NCBI RefSeq assembly: GCF_001571045.1 | Contig: NZ_BCSV01000002.1 | Coordinates: 248,001 to 312,000, forward strand | Source of the DNA: Curtobacterium ammoniigenes NBRC 101786 | GTDB lineage: Bacteria > Actinomycetota > Actinomycetes > Actinomycetales > Microbacteriaceae | Reading direction: 5' to 3' | DNA: 64,000 bases | In this document: one piece after another, positions 51,294 through 63,144 of the stretch | Position numbering within the stretch: position 1 is the stretch's first letter | Layout of the letters: each line of letters starts with the position of its first letter | Made by a program: the position numbers and the translations under genes | Notes under the pieces: generated by a model | Databases searched by the model: none | What the model was told of the DNA's origin: nothing | The model's input: only the letters and a program-made list of their open reading frames with translations

Positions 51294-53916
51294 TGGTTGA
51301 CTGGTCCTCTCCGGCCACCGGGTCGGCGGGCTCGTCTGCTGCTTCGGCGGGATTGACAGTCTCCACCGGGCCGGCAGGTTCGATTGCTTCGTCGGCCTGG
51401 TCGTCCAGGTTACGCTCACTGTTCCGAGCGATGGCGATGATTCGATCATCATCGGCGAAGCGCGCAAAGACGACACCCATAGTGTCTCGGCCCTTTGCGG
51501 GGACTTCGGCGACAGATGACCTGACCACTTTGCCGGATTGCAGGACCACGAGGACCTCGTCGTCCTCCGAAACGATGAGACCTCCCACAAGGTCGCCGCG
51601 GTCGGCTGCCAGCTTGGCGACCTTGATGCCGAGCCCTCCGCGCCCCTGGACGCGGTATTGGCTGACGGCGGTTCGCTTGGCGTATCCGCCCTCGGTCATC
51701 ACGAAGACGAACCCTTCGTCGGACACCACCGACGCTGCGAGGAGCGAGTCACCGTCGCGGAAGGCCATGCCCTTGACGCCAGAGGTGCTGCGCCCCATCG
51801 GTCGGAGCGCCCCGTTCGTCGCCGTGAAGCGCAGGGACATGCCATGCCGCGAGACGAGGAGCAGATCATCGGACTCGTCGACGAGGAGCGCGGAGACGAG
51901 CACGTCGTCGTCGCGCAGGTTGATCGCGATGATCCCCCCGCTGCGGTTGGTGTCGTATTCGCTGAGCGCGGTCTTCTTCACGAGCCCGTCACGCGTCGCG
52001 AGAACGAGGTACTGCGCGACTTCGTAGTCTCGGATGTCCAGAACCTGCGAGATCTGCTCGTCCGGCTGCATGGCCAAGAGGTTCGCGACGTGCTGCCCCT
52101 TCGCATCGCGCCCTGCCTCCTGCAGCTCATAGGCCTTCGCGCGGTACACGCGGCCCTTGTCCGTGAGGAACAGCAGCCAATGGTGCGTCGTCGTGACGAA
52201 GAAGTGCTCGACCACGTCGTCGGCGCGGAGCTGCGCACCCCGGACCCCGCGGCCGCCCCGGTGTTGCGAGCGGTACTGGTCGGATCGGGTGCGCTTCACG
52301 TAGCCGCCGCGCGTGATCGTGACGACGACCTCTTCTTCGGGAATGAGGTCTTCGACGCTCATGTCCCCGTCGTAGCCGAGCAGGATCTCGGTGCGGCGGT
52401 CGTCGCCGAAGCGCGACACGATCTCGTCGAGCTCGTCGATGATGATCCGCCGCTGCCGCTCCGGCGTCGCGAGGATGTCCTCGTAGTCGGCGATGCGGCG
52501 CTCGAGCTCTTCTGCTTCATCGTGGATCTTCTGACGCTCGAGCGCGGCGAGTCGCCGGAGCTGCAGTTCGAGGATCGCGCGGGCCTGGATCTCGTCGACG
52601 TCGAGGAGCTCCATCAGACCGTTTCGGGCCTCCTCGACGTCAGGCGAGCGCCGGATAAGCGCGATGACCTCGTCGAGCGCGTCCAGCGCCGCGAGGTAGC
52701 CGCGCAGGATGTGCGCGCGCTTCTCCGCCTCGCGGAGCCGATACTGCGTGCGGCGCACGATGACATCGACCTGGTGGTTCACCCACGCGGAGATGAATCC
52801 GTCGAGCGCGAGCGTCCGCGGGACCCCGTCGACGATCGCGAGCATGTTCGCGCCGAAGTTCTCCTGCAGCTGCGTGTGCTTGTACAGGTTGTTCAGCACG
52901 ACCTTGGCGACGGCGTCGCGCTTCAGAACGATGACGAGTCGCTGCCCGGTCCGGCCGGAAGTCTCGTCGCGGATATCGGCGATGCCAGCGAGCCGGCCGT
53001 CCTTGACGAGCTCGGCGATCTTGATCGCGAGGTTGTCGGGGTTGACCTGGTACGGGAGCTCCGTGACCACCAGGCACGTGCGCCCCTGAATCTCTTCGAC
53101 GTTGACGACCGCGCGCATGGTGATCGAGCCGCGGCCCGTTCGGTACGCGTCGTGGATGCCCTTGACCCCGAGGATCTGCGCAGCGGTCGGGAAATCCGGT
53201 CCCTTGATGCGCTGCATGAGCGCATCGAGCAGCTCCTCGCGCGACGCATCGGGGTGCTCGAGGGCCCACTTGGCACCCTCGGCGACCTCGCGCAAGTTGT
53301 GCGGCGGGATGTTCGTGGCCATACCGACCGCGATGCCGACCGAGCCGTTCACGAGCAGGTTCGGGAAACGGGACGGCAGGATCGACGGCTCCTGCGTCCG
53401 ACCGTCGTAGTTGTCCTGGAAGTCGACGGTCTCCTCTTCGATGTCGCGCACCATCTCGAGCGCGAGCGGAGCCATCTTGGTCTCGGTGTATCGCGGAGCG
53501 GCCGCGCCGTCGTTGCCGGGCGAGCCGAAATTGCCCTGCCCGAGCGCGAGCGGATACCGCAGCGACCACGGCTGCACCAGACGAACGAGCGTGTCGTAGA
53601 TCGCCGAGTCGCCGTGCGGATGGAACTGGCCCATCACATCACCGACGACGCGGGAGCACTTCGAGAACGCGCGATCGGGGCGGTAGCCGCCGTCGTACAT
53701 CGCGTAGATCACACGGCGATGCACGGGCTTCAGACCGTCGCGGACCTCTGGCAGTGCGCGGCCGACGATGACCGACATCGCGTAGTCCAGGTAGGACCGC
53801 TGCATCTCGAGCTGGAGGTCGACCTGCGAAATCCGGTCCCCCGACACGACGATGTCCCCGCTGTCGCCGTGCACGACCTCTGGCTCATCGCCTGCGGTGT
53901 CGTTCTCGTCAGCCAT
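51286..53916 (-). CDS. gyrA: DNA gyrase subunit A
   Basis: An 876-residue type II topoisomerase subunit. The active Tyr is in [12 protein letters not shown] near residue 145, the quinolone-region start is [15 protein letters not shown] near 97, and the C-terminal wrapping domain has the GyrA box as QHRGGRG. It negatively supercoils DNA with GyrB. Ser of the quinolone region ([10 protein letters not shown]) is present, as in sensitive wild types. ATG 53916, 109 bp after gyrB. Confidence 0.98.
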   Translation of the reverse strand: MADENDTAGDEPEVVHGDSGDIVVSGDRISQVDLQLEMQRSYLDYAMSVIVGRALPEVRDGLKPVHRRVIYAMYDGGYRPDRAFSKCSRVVGDVMGQFHPHGDSAIYDTLVRLVQPWSLRYPLALGQGNFGSPGNDGAAAPRYTETKMAPLALEMVRDIEEETVDFQDNYDGRTQEPSILPSRFPNLLVNGSVGIAVGMATNIPPHNLREVAEGAKWALEHPDASREELLDALMQRIKGPDFPTAAQILGVKGIHDAYRTGRGSITMRAVVNVEEIQGRTCLVVTELPYQVNPDNLAIKIAELVKDGRLAGIADIRDETSGRTGQRLVIVLKRDAVAKVVLNNLYKHTQLQENFGANMLAIVDGVPRTLALDGFISAWVNHQVDVIVRRTQYRLREAEKRAHILRGYLAALDALDEVIALIRRSPDVEEARNGLMELLDVDEIQARAILELQLRRLAALERQKIHDEAEELERRIADYEDILATPERQRRIIIDELDEIVSRFGDDRRTEILLGYDGDMSVEDLIPEEEVVVTITRGGYVKRTRSDQYRSQHRGGRGVRGAQLRADDVVEHFFVTTTHHWLLFLTDKGRVYRAKAYELQEAGRDAKGQHVANLLAMQPDEQISQVLDIRDYEVAQYLVLATRDGLVKKTALSEYDTNRSGGIIAINLRDDDVLVSALLVDESDDLLLVSRHGMSLRFTATNGALRPMGRSTSGVKGMAFRDGDSLLAASVVSDEGFVFVMTEGGYAKRTAVSQYRVQGRGGLGIKVAKLAADRGDLVGGLIVSEDDEVLVVLQSGKVVRSSVAEVPAKGRDTMGVVFARFADDDRIIAIARNSERNLDDQADEAIEPAGPVETVNPAEAADEPADPVAGEDQSTNE

Positions 53917-54025
53917 GTGATCTGTTCCTCATTGCCCGGAGGCGGTGGTTGCGGTTGTCGCGGCGGTCGCGACCAGACGGAGTACGGAAGGGATCCGCGC
54001 GCCGGATGACGCGCCTCCCGGGCGG

Positions 54026-56083
<2,058 letters not shown>

Positions 56084-56163
56084 CTACCGCAGGGACCCCC
56101 TCGACCACGGCGAAAACGGCCCGTAGAGGCGCGATTTCGCAGCCAGAGGACGAATTTGCCCGC

Positions 56164-56664
56164 TTACCCGTAGGTATCGCGAGGGCCGCGCCCCTGGACC
56201 GATCTGAACCCCTTTTTCCAGGATGGGGCACCTGGACCGGAAACACGGACGGACTCGACACCGGCCTCGGGGAACCGCTCGGCGATCGTGGTCGTGATCG
56301 TCGACCGCATGATGCGGAGCTGTGTCGCCCAGGCGGTCGAATCGCACCGGATCAGCAGCGCATGGTCCTCGACGCCGACAAGCGTCGTGTGCGCAGCCAT
56401 CTCGGCCCCGACGACGTCGGGCCACGCGCGGACGAGATCGGATTGCGCCAGCGGTTCCGACCAGCCGAGGTCGGCGGTGAGGATCTCCACCACGTCGGCC
56501 AGACCCTTCGGCTCACGCCCGCGGCCGTATGGCACGGAGTCGGCGTTCGCTTCGTTCGCGCGCCGACGTCGTGCGTCGACGCCCCGCATCGATGGATCGC
56601 CGAACACCTGCTTGAGATGTTGATACACGCGCGACGGCTCGGACGGCCTCCCCTGCGCGCTCAC
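56164..56664 (-). CDS. DUF721 (DciA-like) protein
   Basis: A 166-residue protein with a DUF721 domain at about residues 55-140 (LADVVEILTADLGWSEPLAQSDLVRAWPDVVGAEMAAHTTLVGVEDHALLIRCDSTAWATQLR). DciA, a related protein, helps load the replicative helicase DnaB. The conserved W-P and S-x-W-A-x-x-L match that group. Its ATG overlaps the recF stop by 4 bp. Confidence 0.9.
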   Translation of the reverse strand: MSAQGRPSEPSRVYQHLKQVFGDPSMRGVDARRRRANEANADSVPYGRGREPKGLADVVEILTADLGWSEPLAQSDLVRAWPDVVGAEMAAHTTLVGVEDHALLIRCDSTAWATQLRIMRSTITTTIAERFPEAGVESVRVSGPGAPSWKKGFRSVQGRGPRDTYG

Positions 56665-57842
56665 GGCAGTCGCTCCGGGGCGCCGACGATCCGCCCCGCT
56701 TCGATCGCCACGGTGTGCGCCACCAGCGGGTCGGGGACGTCACCGAGCACCGCGGCCGTGATGAGGACCTGCTCGTATCCGGCGACGGCCCCGGCGAGTC
56801 GTTCGCGACGGAGCTCGTCCAGCTCTGCGAAAACGTCGTCGAGCACGAGGATCGGGTCACCGAGTTGCGACTCCGCGCGAAGCACGGCCGCGGCTGCGAG
56901 CTTGATCGCCAGCGCGAATGACCACGACTCGCCATGACTGGCATATCCGCGGGCCGGTAACCCGTTGAGCTGGAAGAGCACGTCGTCGCGATGGGGTCCG
57001 ACGAGCGTCAGTCCGCGGTCGAGCTCGTCCCGGCGCCGCCGTTCCAGGGAGGCCCGAAACGCCTCCGCCGCCCAACTCACCGTCACCGGCACTCCCCCAT
57101 CCTGCGCGGGAGCATCGGTCGGCGCAGCGTCTTCCGGGTCCGGACCAGCTACCGACAGGACGCCGCCTATGGAAGCAGAGTGCGCCTCCCCTGCGACGGT
57201 CGTGTAGGCGTCGGTCACATACGGAGCCATGCGACGCGTCAGATGGTCGCGGGCGGCGATGATCTCGGAACCGAGCGCGATCAACCGGTCATCCCAGACG
57301 TCCAGGGTCGCGAGCTGCCCGCCGCGCGCGCCCGTCGCCCGCGCGGTCTTCAGGAGCGTATTGCGCTGCCGGAGCGTCCGGTCGTAGTCGGCGAGCACTG
57401 CCTGCATGCGCGGGGCGATGAGTACGAGCAGTTCGTCGAGCATGCGGCGACGACCGGCAGGCTCGCCGCGAACGAGCGCGAGATCCTCCGGAGCGAAGAG
57501 CACGCTCGTGCAGTACCTCGGCAGCTCGCGCGGACGGATCGCGGCGCGGTTCACCTGGGCTCGGTTCGCACCGGTCCGGTTGATCTGAACCTCCGCGAGA
57601 ATGCTGCGGTCCTCATGGGCAAGCCGGGCACGGATGACCGCCGAGTCGCACCCCTGTCGGACGAGAGCCGCGTCGGTCGGAACGCGGTGGGATCCGAGTG
57701 ACGAAAGGTAGCCGACCGCCTCCACCAGGTTCGTCTTGCCCTGTCCGTTCCGGCCGACGAACAGGTTCGGCCCGCGCGCAAGGTCGACCGACGCCTCCCG
57801 GTAGTTCCGGAAGTCCTGAAGTTGGAGCGTCTCGACGTGCAC
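56661..57842 (-). CDS. recF: DNA repair protein RecF
   Basis: A 393-residue SMC-like ATPase. VGRNGQGKTNLVEAVGYLSSLGSHR is the Walker A; SHGESWSFALAIKLAAAAVL the signature; DPILVLDDVFAELDELRRERLAG the Walker B. It loads RecA on gaps with RecO and RecR. It is encoded between gnd and DUF721; the stop overlaps the next start. Confidence 0.97.
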   Translation of the reverse strand: MHVETLQLQDFRNYREASVDLARGPNLFVGRNGQGKTNLVEAVGYLSSLGSHRVPTDAALVRQGCDSAVIRARLAHEDRSILAEVQINRTGANRAQVNRAAIRPRELPRYCTSVLFAPEDLALVRGEPAGRRRMLDELLVLIAPRMQAVLADYDRTLRQRNTLLKTARATGARGGQLATLDVWDDRLIALGSEIIAARDHLTRRMAPYVTDAYTTVAGEAHSASIGGVLSVAGPDPEDAAPTDAPAQDGGVPVTVSWAAEAFRASLERRRRDELDRGLTLVGPHRDDVLFQLNGLPARGYASHGESWSFALAIKLAAAAVLRAESQLGDPILVLDDVFAELDELRRERLAGAVAGYEQVLITAAVLGDVPDPLVAHTVAIEAGRIVGAPERLP

Positions 57843-57867
57843 GCGGGCCGTGACCCCGAAGGCCTGA

Positions 57868-58752
57868 CTAGGCCTTCTTGATCGCGTGGCCGCCGAACTG
57901 GTTGCGCAGTGCGGCGACGGCCTTCATGGCCGGGGAATCCTCGCCCTGGCGGGAGACGAACCGGGCGAAGATCGAGGCGCTCAGCGCAGGCATCGGCACG
58001 GCGTTCTCGATCGCCTCCTCGAGCGTCCACCGCCCCTCGCCGGAGTCCTCGACATAGCCCTCGAGCTCATCGAGCTTCGGGTCTTCGTGCAGCGCGCGGA
58101 CGAGGAGCTCGAGCAGCCAGGACCGGACGACCGTTCCACGCTGCCAGGCGGTGAAGACGCCGGGCACATCCTCGACGAGTGACTTCGCCTCGAGCAGCTC
58201 GAATCCCTCGGCATAGGCCTGCATGATTGCGTACTCGATGCCGTTGTGCACCATCTTCGCGTAGTGCCCCGCACCGGTCGGGCCTGCGTGGACAAAGCCC
58301 TCCTCGCGCGGGCCGGCCGGCCGGAGCGCGTCGAAGACCGGCAGCGCCCGTTCGACGTCCTCGTCGGAGCCGCCGACCATGAGCCCGTAGCCGTTCTCCA
58401 GGCCCCAGACACCGCCGGAGACGCCGGCATCCATGTAGTGGATCCCGCGCTCGCTCAGCTGCTTGCCGTGGATCTCGTCGTCGAGCCACTTTGAATTGCC
58501 GCCATCGATCACGAGGTCGCCGGCGTCGAGCACACCCGCGAGGTCGGTGATGACGTCATCCGTGATCTTGCCGTGCGGCACCATGACCCAGATGATGCGC
58601 GGGCCGGGCACGGCAGCAGCCAATCCAGCGAGGTCAGGGACATCGGACACGGCGGGATTGGCGTCGTAGCCGGTGACCTCGATCCCAGCGTTGCGGAGCC
58701 GAGCGCGCATGTTGTTGCCCATACGCCCGAGGCCGACAAGACCGATGTGCAT
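57868..58752 (-). CDS. gnd: 6-phosphogluconate dehydrogenase (decarboxylating), GntZ type
   Basis: A 294-residue short-form enzyme. NAD(P) site LVGLGRMGNNM, substrate marks DAGVSGGVWGLENGYGLMVGG near residue 120 and KMVHNGIEYAIMQAYAEGFEL near 175. It makes ribulose 5-phosphate with CO2 in the pentose phosphate pathway. Its place between dnaN and recF is conserved across Actinobacteria. Confidence 0.97.
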   Translation of the reverse strand: MHIGLVGLGRMGNNMRARLRNAGIEVTGYDANPAVSDVPDLAGLAAAVPGPRIIWVMVPHGKITDDVITDLAGVLDAGDLVIDGGNSKWLDDEIHGKQLSERGIHYMDAGVSGGVWGLENGYGLMVGGSDEDVERALPVFDALRPAGPREEGFVHAGPTGAGHYAKMVHNGIEYAIMQAYAEGFELLEAKSLVEDVPGVFTAWQRGTVVRSWLLELLVRALHEDPKLDELEGYVEDSGEGRWTLEEAIENAVPMPALSASIFARFVSRQGEDSPAMKAVAALRNQFGGHAIKKA

Positions 58753-58811
58753 GATTTCCCTCTTCTCGTGAACGGGTGGCTGAATCAGGCCCGACGGTAG
58801 CGGGCGAGCCC

Positions 58812-59963
58812 TCAGCGCAGCAGGAGATTGGGCTGCAACAGGTACCGGTAGCCGTCCGCGCTCGCGTCGTCTCGCGAGGACTGACCGGTGATGAGCACCG
58901 GACCCGGCTTGTTCGGGTTCTCCGTCTTCGTGAATGCGATGCGAACGAACTCGGCGTGCACCGCGTTCAGCCCATCCAGGAGGAACTGCGGCTTCAGTGA
59001 AACCACCGTCTCCTCGCCGGTCAGCAACGCGTCGATCGACTCTGATGCCTGCGCTTGTTCGGAACCGATCGCCTCGAGCGTGAGCCCGTCGACCGAGAAG
59101 GAGAACCGGAGCGCAGCTTCGCGCTCCAGGACGAGGGACACGCGCCGGACCGCTTCGACGAGTTCGCCCGTGTTGATCACGGCGTAGTCGGCGACCGACT
59201 CGGGGAACAGCCGCCGGACCGGCGGGTAGTTGCCCTTGATGAGGAGCGAGGTCACCGTGCGGTCATCGGCGTGGAACGCGATGAGCTCACGGTCCTGGGT
59301 CCCGCTGATCGAGACCGACACGGTGGCAGCCGAGCCGAACGTGCGCCCGACCTCCTGCAGGGTGCGGGCAGGAACGAGCGCGTGCTTGGGCTCGGAGGTG
59401 CCGGCAGCCTGGCCCGAGTCGAACGCGACGGTTCGGATCGCGACGCGGTACCGGTCCGTCGCCACGAGGGACAGCTCTGTATCGCCGACTTCGAGCTGGA
59501 CACCCGTGATCACCGGGGTGACATCGTCCCGGCTCGCTGCGACGGCGACCTGGGCGACGGCCTCGGAGAACGCATCGCCGGGAATCACACCCGTCTGCGC
59601 ACCGACCTCGGGCAGCGTCGGGTACTCCTCGACCGGCATGCTCAGGAGCGTGAAGTGCGCCGAGCCGCACGTCACGGTGATCCGTGACTCCTCGGTGCTG
59701 AATTGCACGGGCGCGTTGGGGAGTCGACTCGCGATGTCGGCAAGCAGGCGCCCCGAGACGAGCACTGTCCCGGGATCGTCGATGCTGGCTGCGATCGACG
59801 TCTGCGCGCTCACTTCGTAGTCGAAGCTCGACAGGCTCAGCCGATCCGCATCGGCGTGGATGAGCACGCCGGACAAGATCGGCAGCGTCGTGCGCTGCGG
59901 CAGGAGCTTGACGGCGAAGGAGACAGCCTCAGAGAACACGTCCCGGTTGACCTGAAACCTCAC
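58812..59963 (-). CDS. dnaN: DNA polymerase III beta subunit (sliding clamp)
   Basis: A 383-residue clamp. It begins RFQVNRDVFSEAVSFAVKLLPQRTTLPILSGVLI and has three repeated clamp folds, ending ADGYRYLLQPNLLLR. It tethers polymerase and likely NucS, encoded at 4769. GTG 59963 was chosen because the beta-clamp start MxFxVxRDxF fits it; the longer frame has no support. Confidence 0.98.
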   Translation of the reverse strand: MRFQVNRDVFSEAVSFAVKLLPQRTTLPILSGVLIHADADRLSLSSFDYEVSAQTSIAASIDDPGTVLVSGRLLADIASRLPNAPVQFSTEESRITVTCGSAHFTLLSMPVEEYPTLPEVGAQTGVIPGDAFSEAVAQVAVAASRDDVTPVITGVQLEVGDTELSLVATDRYRVAIRTVAFDSGQAAGTSEPKHALVPARTLQEVGRTFGSAATVSVSISGTQDRELIAFHADDRTVTSLLIKGNYPPVRRLFPESVADYAVINTGELVEAVRRVSLVLEREAALRFSFSVDGLTLEAIGSEQAQASESIDALLTGEETVVSLKPQFLLDGLNAVHAEFVRIAFTKTENPNKPGPVLITGQSSRDDASADGYRYLLQPNLLLR

Positions 59964-60370
59964 TACTGGGACCCCTGTTCGCGTTGGTGTTGTCCGGCCG
60001 CCCCATTGTGGCACAGCGGCGATGCGGCGCGATTCCTGTCATTCCGCCGTCCACAGGGTTGGCCCCTTGAGAGTGAGAGAGAAATGGTCAGTAACGGTAA
60101 TAACGCCTGTGCACAGTGTGGATAACTCTGGGGATCGGCGCACCCGCGCGGAACTACAAGGCTGTGACTTGTGAGTCGCTTGTGGGCTCGTTCGGGATGA
60201 GCGAATGTCAGTCCGGCTCCGGAGGCCCGTCCTTCCACAGCGAATTCGACCGCTGTGCAGAGATGGCCGCGTGTCGCACGAGTTATCCACAGGCTTTCCA
60301 CATGGTGACAACTCCGGGGCGCGCAACCCCCTCAAGGGGTGACACCACCGGAGGGCGTTGGGCCGCCGGC
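59964..60370. other. dnaA-dnaN intergenic region, probable oriC part
   Basis: 407 bp without a gene. Two perfect DnaA boxes are visible: TGTGGATAA at 60117-60125 (reverse) and TTATCCACA at 60283-60291, and weaker CTTTCCACA at about 60294-60302 and GTCCACAGG near 60049-60057. A short AT-richer piece (about 60088-60110) flanks the first box. This is the classical actinobacterial oriC position, but the box number is low for a complete origin. Confidence 0.7.
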
Positions 60371-61837
60371 CTACTTGTAGCGGTGCTCCTGTTTGATCCG
60401 GCTTGTCAACTCGGTGACCTGGTTGTAGATCGAGCGCCGCTCTTTCATGAGCTCGGTGATCTTCTTGTTCGCGTACATGACCGTGGTGTGGTCCCGGTTG
60501 CCGAAGAGCTGTCCGATCTTCGGCAGTGAGAGCGACGTCATCTCTCGGCACAGGTACATCGCGATCTGACGAGCCGTCGCAATCGCCTGCGATCGCGAGG
60601 AGCCATAGAGGTCGTCGACGGAGAGCTTGAAGTACTGGGCGGTGTGATTGATGATGTCGGTCGGCGCGATGACGTTGTCGTCGTCGAGCGTGATCAGGTC
60701 CTTGAGGACCGTCTGCACGAGGCCCAGGTCGACGGCGCTCCGGTTCAGACTTGCGAATGCGGTGACGCGGATGAGGGTGCCTTCGAGCTCACGGATGTTG
60801 CTCGACACCTTCGACGCCATGAACTCGAGGATCTCGTCGGGCACCTGGAGGTGCTCGGACTGCGCCTTCTTCCGGAGGATCGCGATGCGGGTCTCAAGGT
60901 CTGGTGCCTGGACGTCGGTGATCAGACCCCATTCGAACCGGCTGCGCATCCGATCCTCGAACCCGGTGAGGTGCTTCGGGGGTACGTCAGACGTGATCAC
61001 GACCTGCTTGTTGTGGTCGTGGAGCGTGTTGAACGTGTGGAAGAACGCCTCCTGGGTCGAGTCCTTGCCCTGCAAGAACTGGATGTCGTCGATCAGGAGG
61101 ATGTCGATGTCCCGGTAGCGCTGCTGAAACTGGTTCGACCGGTTGTTCGCGATCGAGTTGATGAAGTCGTTCGTGAACTCTTCGCTGGACACGTAGCGGA
61201 CGCGGATGCCCGGATACAGGCTCTCGGCATAGTGGCCGATCGCGTGGAGGAGGTGCGTCTTGCCGAGACCGGAGTCGCCGTAGATGAACAGCGGGTTGTA
61301 GGCCTTAGCGGGCGCCTCCGCGACGGCGACGGCAGCAGCGTGCGCGAACCGATTGGACGCGCCGATCACGAAGTTGTCGAAGTTGTACTTGGGGTTGAGG
61401 CGGGACTCGGGGCGGCCCGGGGCGCCTGGCACCTCTTGCGCCGGCACGAACGGTGCCTCGATGTACTGCCGAGGCGCGGCGCCCTGCTCCTGGACATCGG
61501 GGAGTGCTGCGACGTACGCGGGGACACTCGGCTGCGCCGCTTCGAGATGCAGCTCCGGGCTCATGTCCGGGTTCACGGTGATGGCGAAGTTCGCGATCCG
61601 ATCGTCCCCGACGCGCGCAACGGCCTCCGTGATCGGGATGCGGATGCGTTGTTCGAGCATCCCCCGGGTCAGATCGTTCGGCACCTCGAGGTAGAGCGTG
61701 CCGGCGAGGATGCCGCGCGGCACCACGAGGTTGAGGAAGCCGTGCAGCTGCGGCGTGATGCGCGCATCCTCCTCGAGGAGGCCGAGGATCGAGGACCACA
61801 GTTCCACGTGCTCGACGGGTTCTGCGGGGATCGTCAT
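60371..61837 (-). CDS. dnaA: Chromosomal replication initiator DnaA
   Basis: A 488-residue initiator. An N-terminal domain I is followed by a Pro/Ala linker; NPLFIYGDSGLGKTHLLHAIG near residue 190 is Walker A; DILLIDDIQFLQGKDSTQEAFFHTFN Walker B; SSEEFTND and TSDVPPKHLTGFEDRMRSRFEWGL sensor regions. Domain IV ends LPKIGQLFGNRDHTTVMYANKKI, the DNA-binding signature. ATG 61837 (MTIPAEP). Its promoter region holds several DnaA boxes, so autoregulation is expected. Confidence 0.98.
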   Translation of the reverse strand: MTIPAEPVEHVELWSSILGLLEEDARITPQLHGFLNLVVPRGILAGTLYLEVPNDLTRGMLEQRIRIPITEAVARVGDDRIANFAITVNPDMSPELHLEAAQPSVPAYVAALPDVQEQGAAPRQYIEAPFVPAQEVPGAPGRPESRLNPKYNFDNFVIGASNRFAHAAAVAVAEAPAKAYNPLFIYGDSGLGKTHLLHAIGHYAESLYPGIRVRYVSSEEFTNDFINSIANNRSNQFQQRYRDIDILLIDDIQFLQGKDSTQEAFFHTFNTLHDHNKQVVITSDVPPKHLTGFEDRMRSRFEWGLITDVQAPDLETRIAILRKKAQSEHLQVPDEILEFMASKVSSNIRELEGTLIRVTAFASLNRSAVDLGLVQTVLKDLITLDDDNVIAPTDIINHTAQYFKLSVDDLYGSSRSQAIATARQIAMYLCREMTSLSLPKIGQLFGNRDHTTVMYANKKITELMKERRSIYNQVTELTSRIKQEHRYK

Positions 61838-62209
61838 CGTGCTCGTCTCCTCGCTGATCAGGGTGGAATGCGTACGACGCTCCGCGTCTGGGCCGGGCTT
61901 GTCCACAGTGTTATCCACGTGTGGGGAACGCGCATCGGTGATTGCACGCTGCTCGTCGAGCCCCCGTGATCTCCGGACGGAGCGCCGGAGATGCGACAAC
62001 TGTAGAGGACTCGTGCGTGTCGTACCGAACCAGTTTTCCCCACAGTGTGGACAATGATCTGTCCACCCCTGTTGATGGCCGTCCGTTTGACCGCCGGGGC
62101 TCTGTCACGTACCGTTATCCAGTTGACTGCGGCCGATCGGTCGTGCCCATTCGCGTCAACCTGCATTTACGTGACTCCGCGTCTTGCGCGTGGAGGGTGG
62201 AGAACATCA
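61838..62209. other. dnaA-rpmH intergenic region with DnaA boxes
   Basis: 372 bp without a gene. DnaA-box-like sites: TTGTCCACA 61899-61907, TTATCCACG 61911-61919, TGTGGACAA 62046-62054 (reverse TTGTCCACA), CTGTCCACC 62059-62067, and TTATCCAGT 62115-62123. TTGTCCACA is a typical actinobacterial form. This probably serves as the second half of the origin and for dnaA autoregulation; the rpmH promoter should also lie here. Confidence 0.7.
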
Positions 62210-62347
62210 ATGAGCAAGCGCACTTTCCAGCCGAACAACCGTCGTCGTGCCAAGAAGCACGGCTTCCGCGCCCGGATGCGCACTCGCGCCGGCCGCGCCA
62301 TCCTGAGCGCACGCCGCTCGAAGGGGCGCACCGAGCTCTCCGCGTGA
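62210..62347 (+). CDS. rpmH: 50S ribosomal protein L34
   Basis: A 45-residue basic protein, [20 protein letters not shown]..., fully matching L34. Binds 23S rRNA. GGAGGGTGGAG-type ribosome site precedes the ATG. It leads the rpmH-rnpA-yidD-yidC operon and is divergent from dnaA. Confidence 0.98.
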   Translation: MSKRTFQPNNRRRAKKHGFRARMRTRAGRAILSARRSKGRTELSA

Positions 62348-62395
62348 CCGCTCGGAGTCGGGCGGGTTGCGCGAACCTCGCTTGATCGTCTGATC

Positions 62396-62785
62396 ATGCT
62401 GGCTCGAGCGAACCGGATCGTTCGCGGTGCTGACTACCGCAACATCGTGCGTCGTGGTCGCAAGTGCGCCACGGCGCACGTTGTCGTGTCAGTCCTCACA
62501 CAGGACGCGACGGATCAGCCGAGCCGGTTCGGCTTCATCGTCTCGAAGGCAGTCGGAAACGCGGTCACGCGCAATCGCGTTCGCCGTCGCCTCAAGGCGA
62601 TCGCGCACGATGGTTTGATGCCGACGGGCCCCACCGGGTACGACGTGGTGGTTCGCGCACTGCCAGCCGCCGCGCAGGCCGCGTGGCCTACTCTTTTTGC
62701 AGACGTTTCGCACGGATTCGAGCGCGGCGTCCGTGCGGCACACGGTTCACGCCGGTCCGCGCATCGATCGCTGGAGAACCGATGA
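62396..62785 (+). CDS. rnpA: Ribonuclease P protein component
   Basis: A 129-residue protein. It has RFGFIVSKAVGNAVTRNRVRRRLKAIAHD, the RNR motif that binds P RNA. It helps cleave tRNA 5' leaders. The tail of about 25 residues (HGSRRSAHRSLENR) is longer than usual. The stop overlaps the yidD start (ATGA). Confidence 0.96.
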   Translation: MLARANRIVRGADYRNIVRRGRKCATAHVVVSVLTQDATDQPSRFGFIVSKAVGNAVTRNRVRRRLKAIAHDGLMPTGPTGYDVVVRALPAAAQAAWPTLFADVSHGFERGVRAAHGSRRSAHRSLENR

Positions 62786-63135
62786 ACACGCTGTTGCAGG
62801 TCGTGGCACTGCTGCCGCGCAATGCGTGCGTCGTGATTCTGCGGGCCTATCGTGCGGCGATCTCCCCGCTGTATGGGAACGTCTGCCGGTATCACCCGTC
62901 GTGCTCGCGGTACACGCTCGAAGCGATCCAGCAGTACGGGGTGCTTGCCGGGATCGGACTCGGATCCTGGCGCATCGTCCGGTGCAACCCGTGGAGCGCC
63001 GGTGGCATCGATGACGTGCCCTCCCGCCGTCGTCCGTATCCCCTCAGCCCGTTCGGGTTCGTGCTCCCTCGTCCATCATCGCCGTCGGTCGACATCAGGC
63101 CGGCACTGCTTCCTCAGCGCACTCGAAAGGCGTGA
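62782..63135 (+). CDS. yidD: Membrane insertion efficiency factor YidD
   Basis: A 117-residue protein. RAYRAAISPLYGNVCRYHPSCSRYTLEAIQQYG and GLGSWRIVRCNPWSAGGIDDVP carry the three conserved Cys and the CPSCS-like core of YidD. It aids YidC-dependent insertion. The C-terminal 40 residues are Pro/Arg-rich. Overlaps rnpA by 4 bp. Confidence 0.95.
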   Translation: MNTLLQVVALLPRNACVVILRAYRAAISPLYGNVCRYHPSCSRYTLEAIQQYGVLAGIGLGSWRIVRCNPWSAGGIDDVPSRRRPYPLSPFGFVLPRPSSPSVDIRPALLPQRTRKA

Positions 63136-63144
63136 CCGCTTCCC

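Noticed and set aside
53965-53974. GGTCGCGACC palindrome upstream of gyrA
   Set aside because: Ten-base GC palindromes are frequent here and no regulator is indicated.
60644-61969. Plus-strand frame opposite dnaA
   Set aside because: Antisense shadow of dnaA; no ribosome site or domain.
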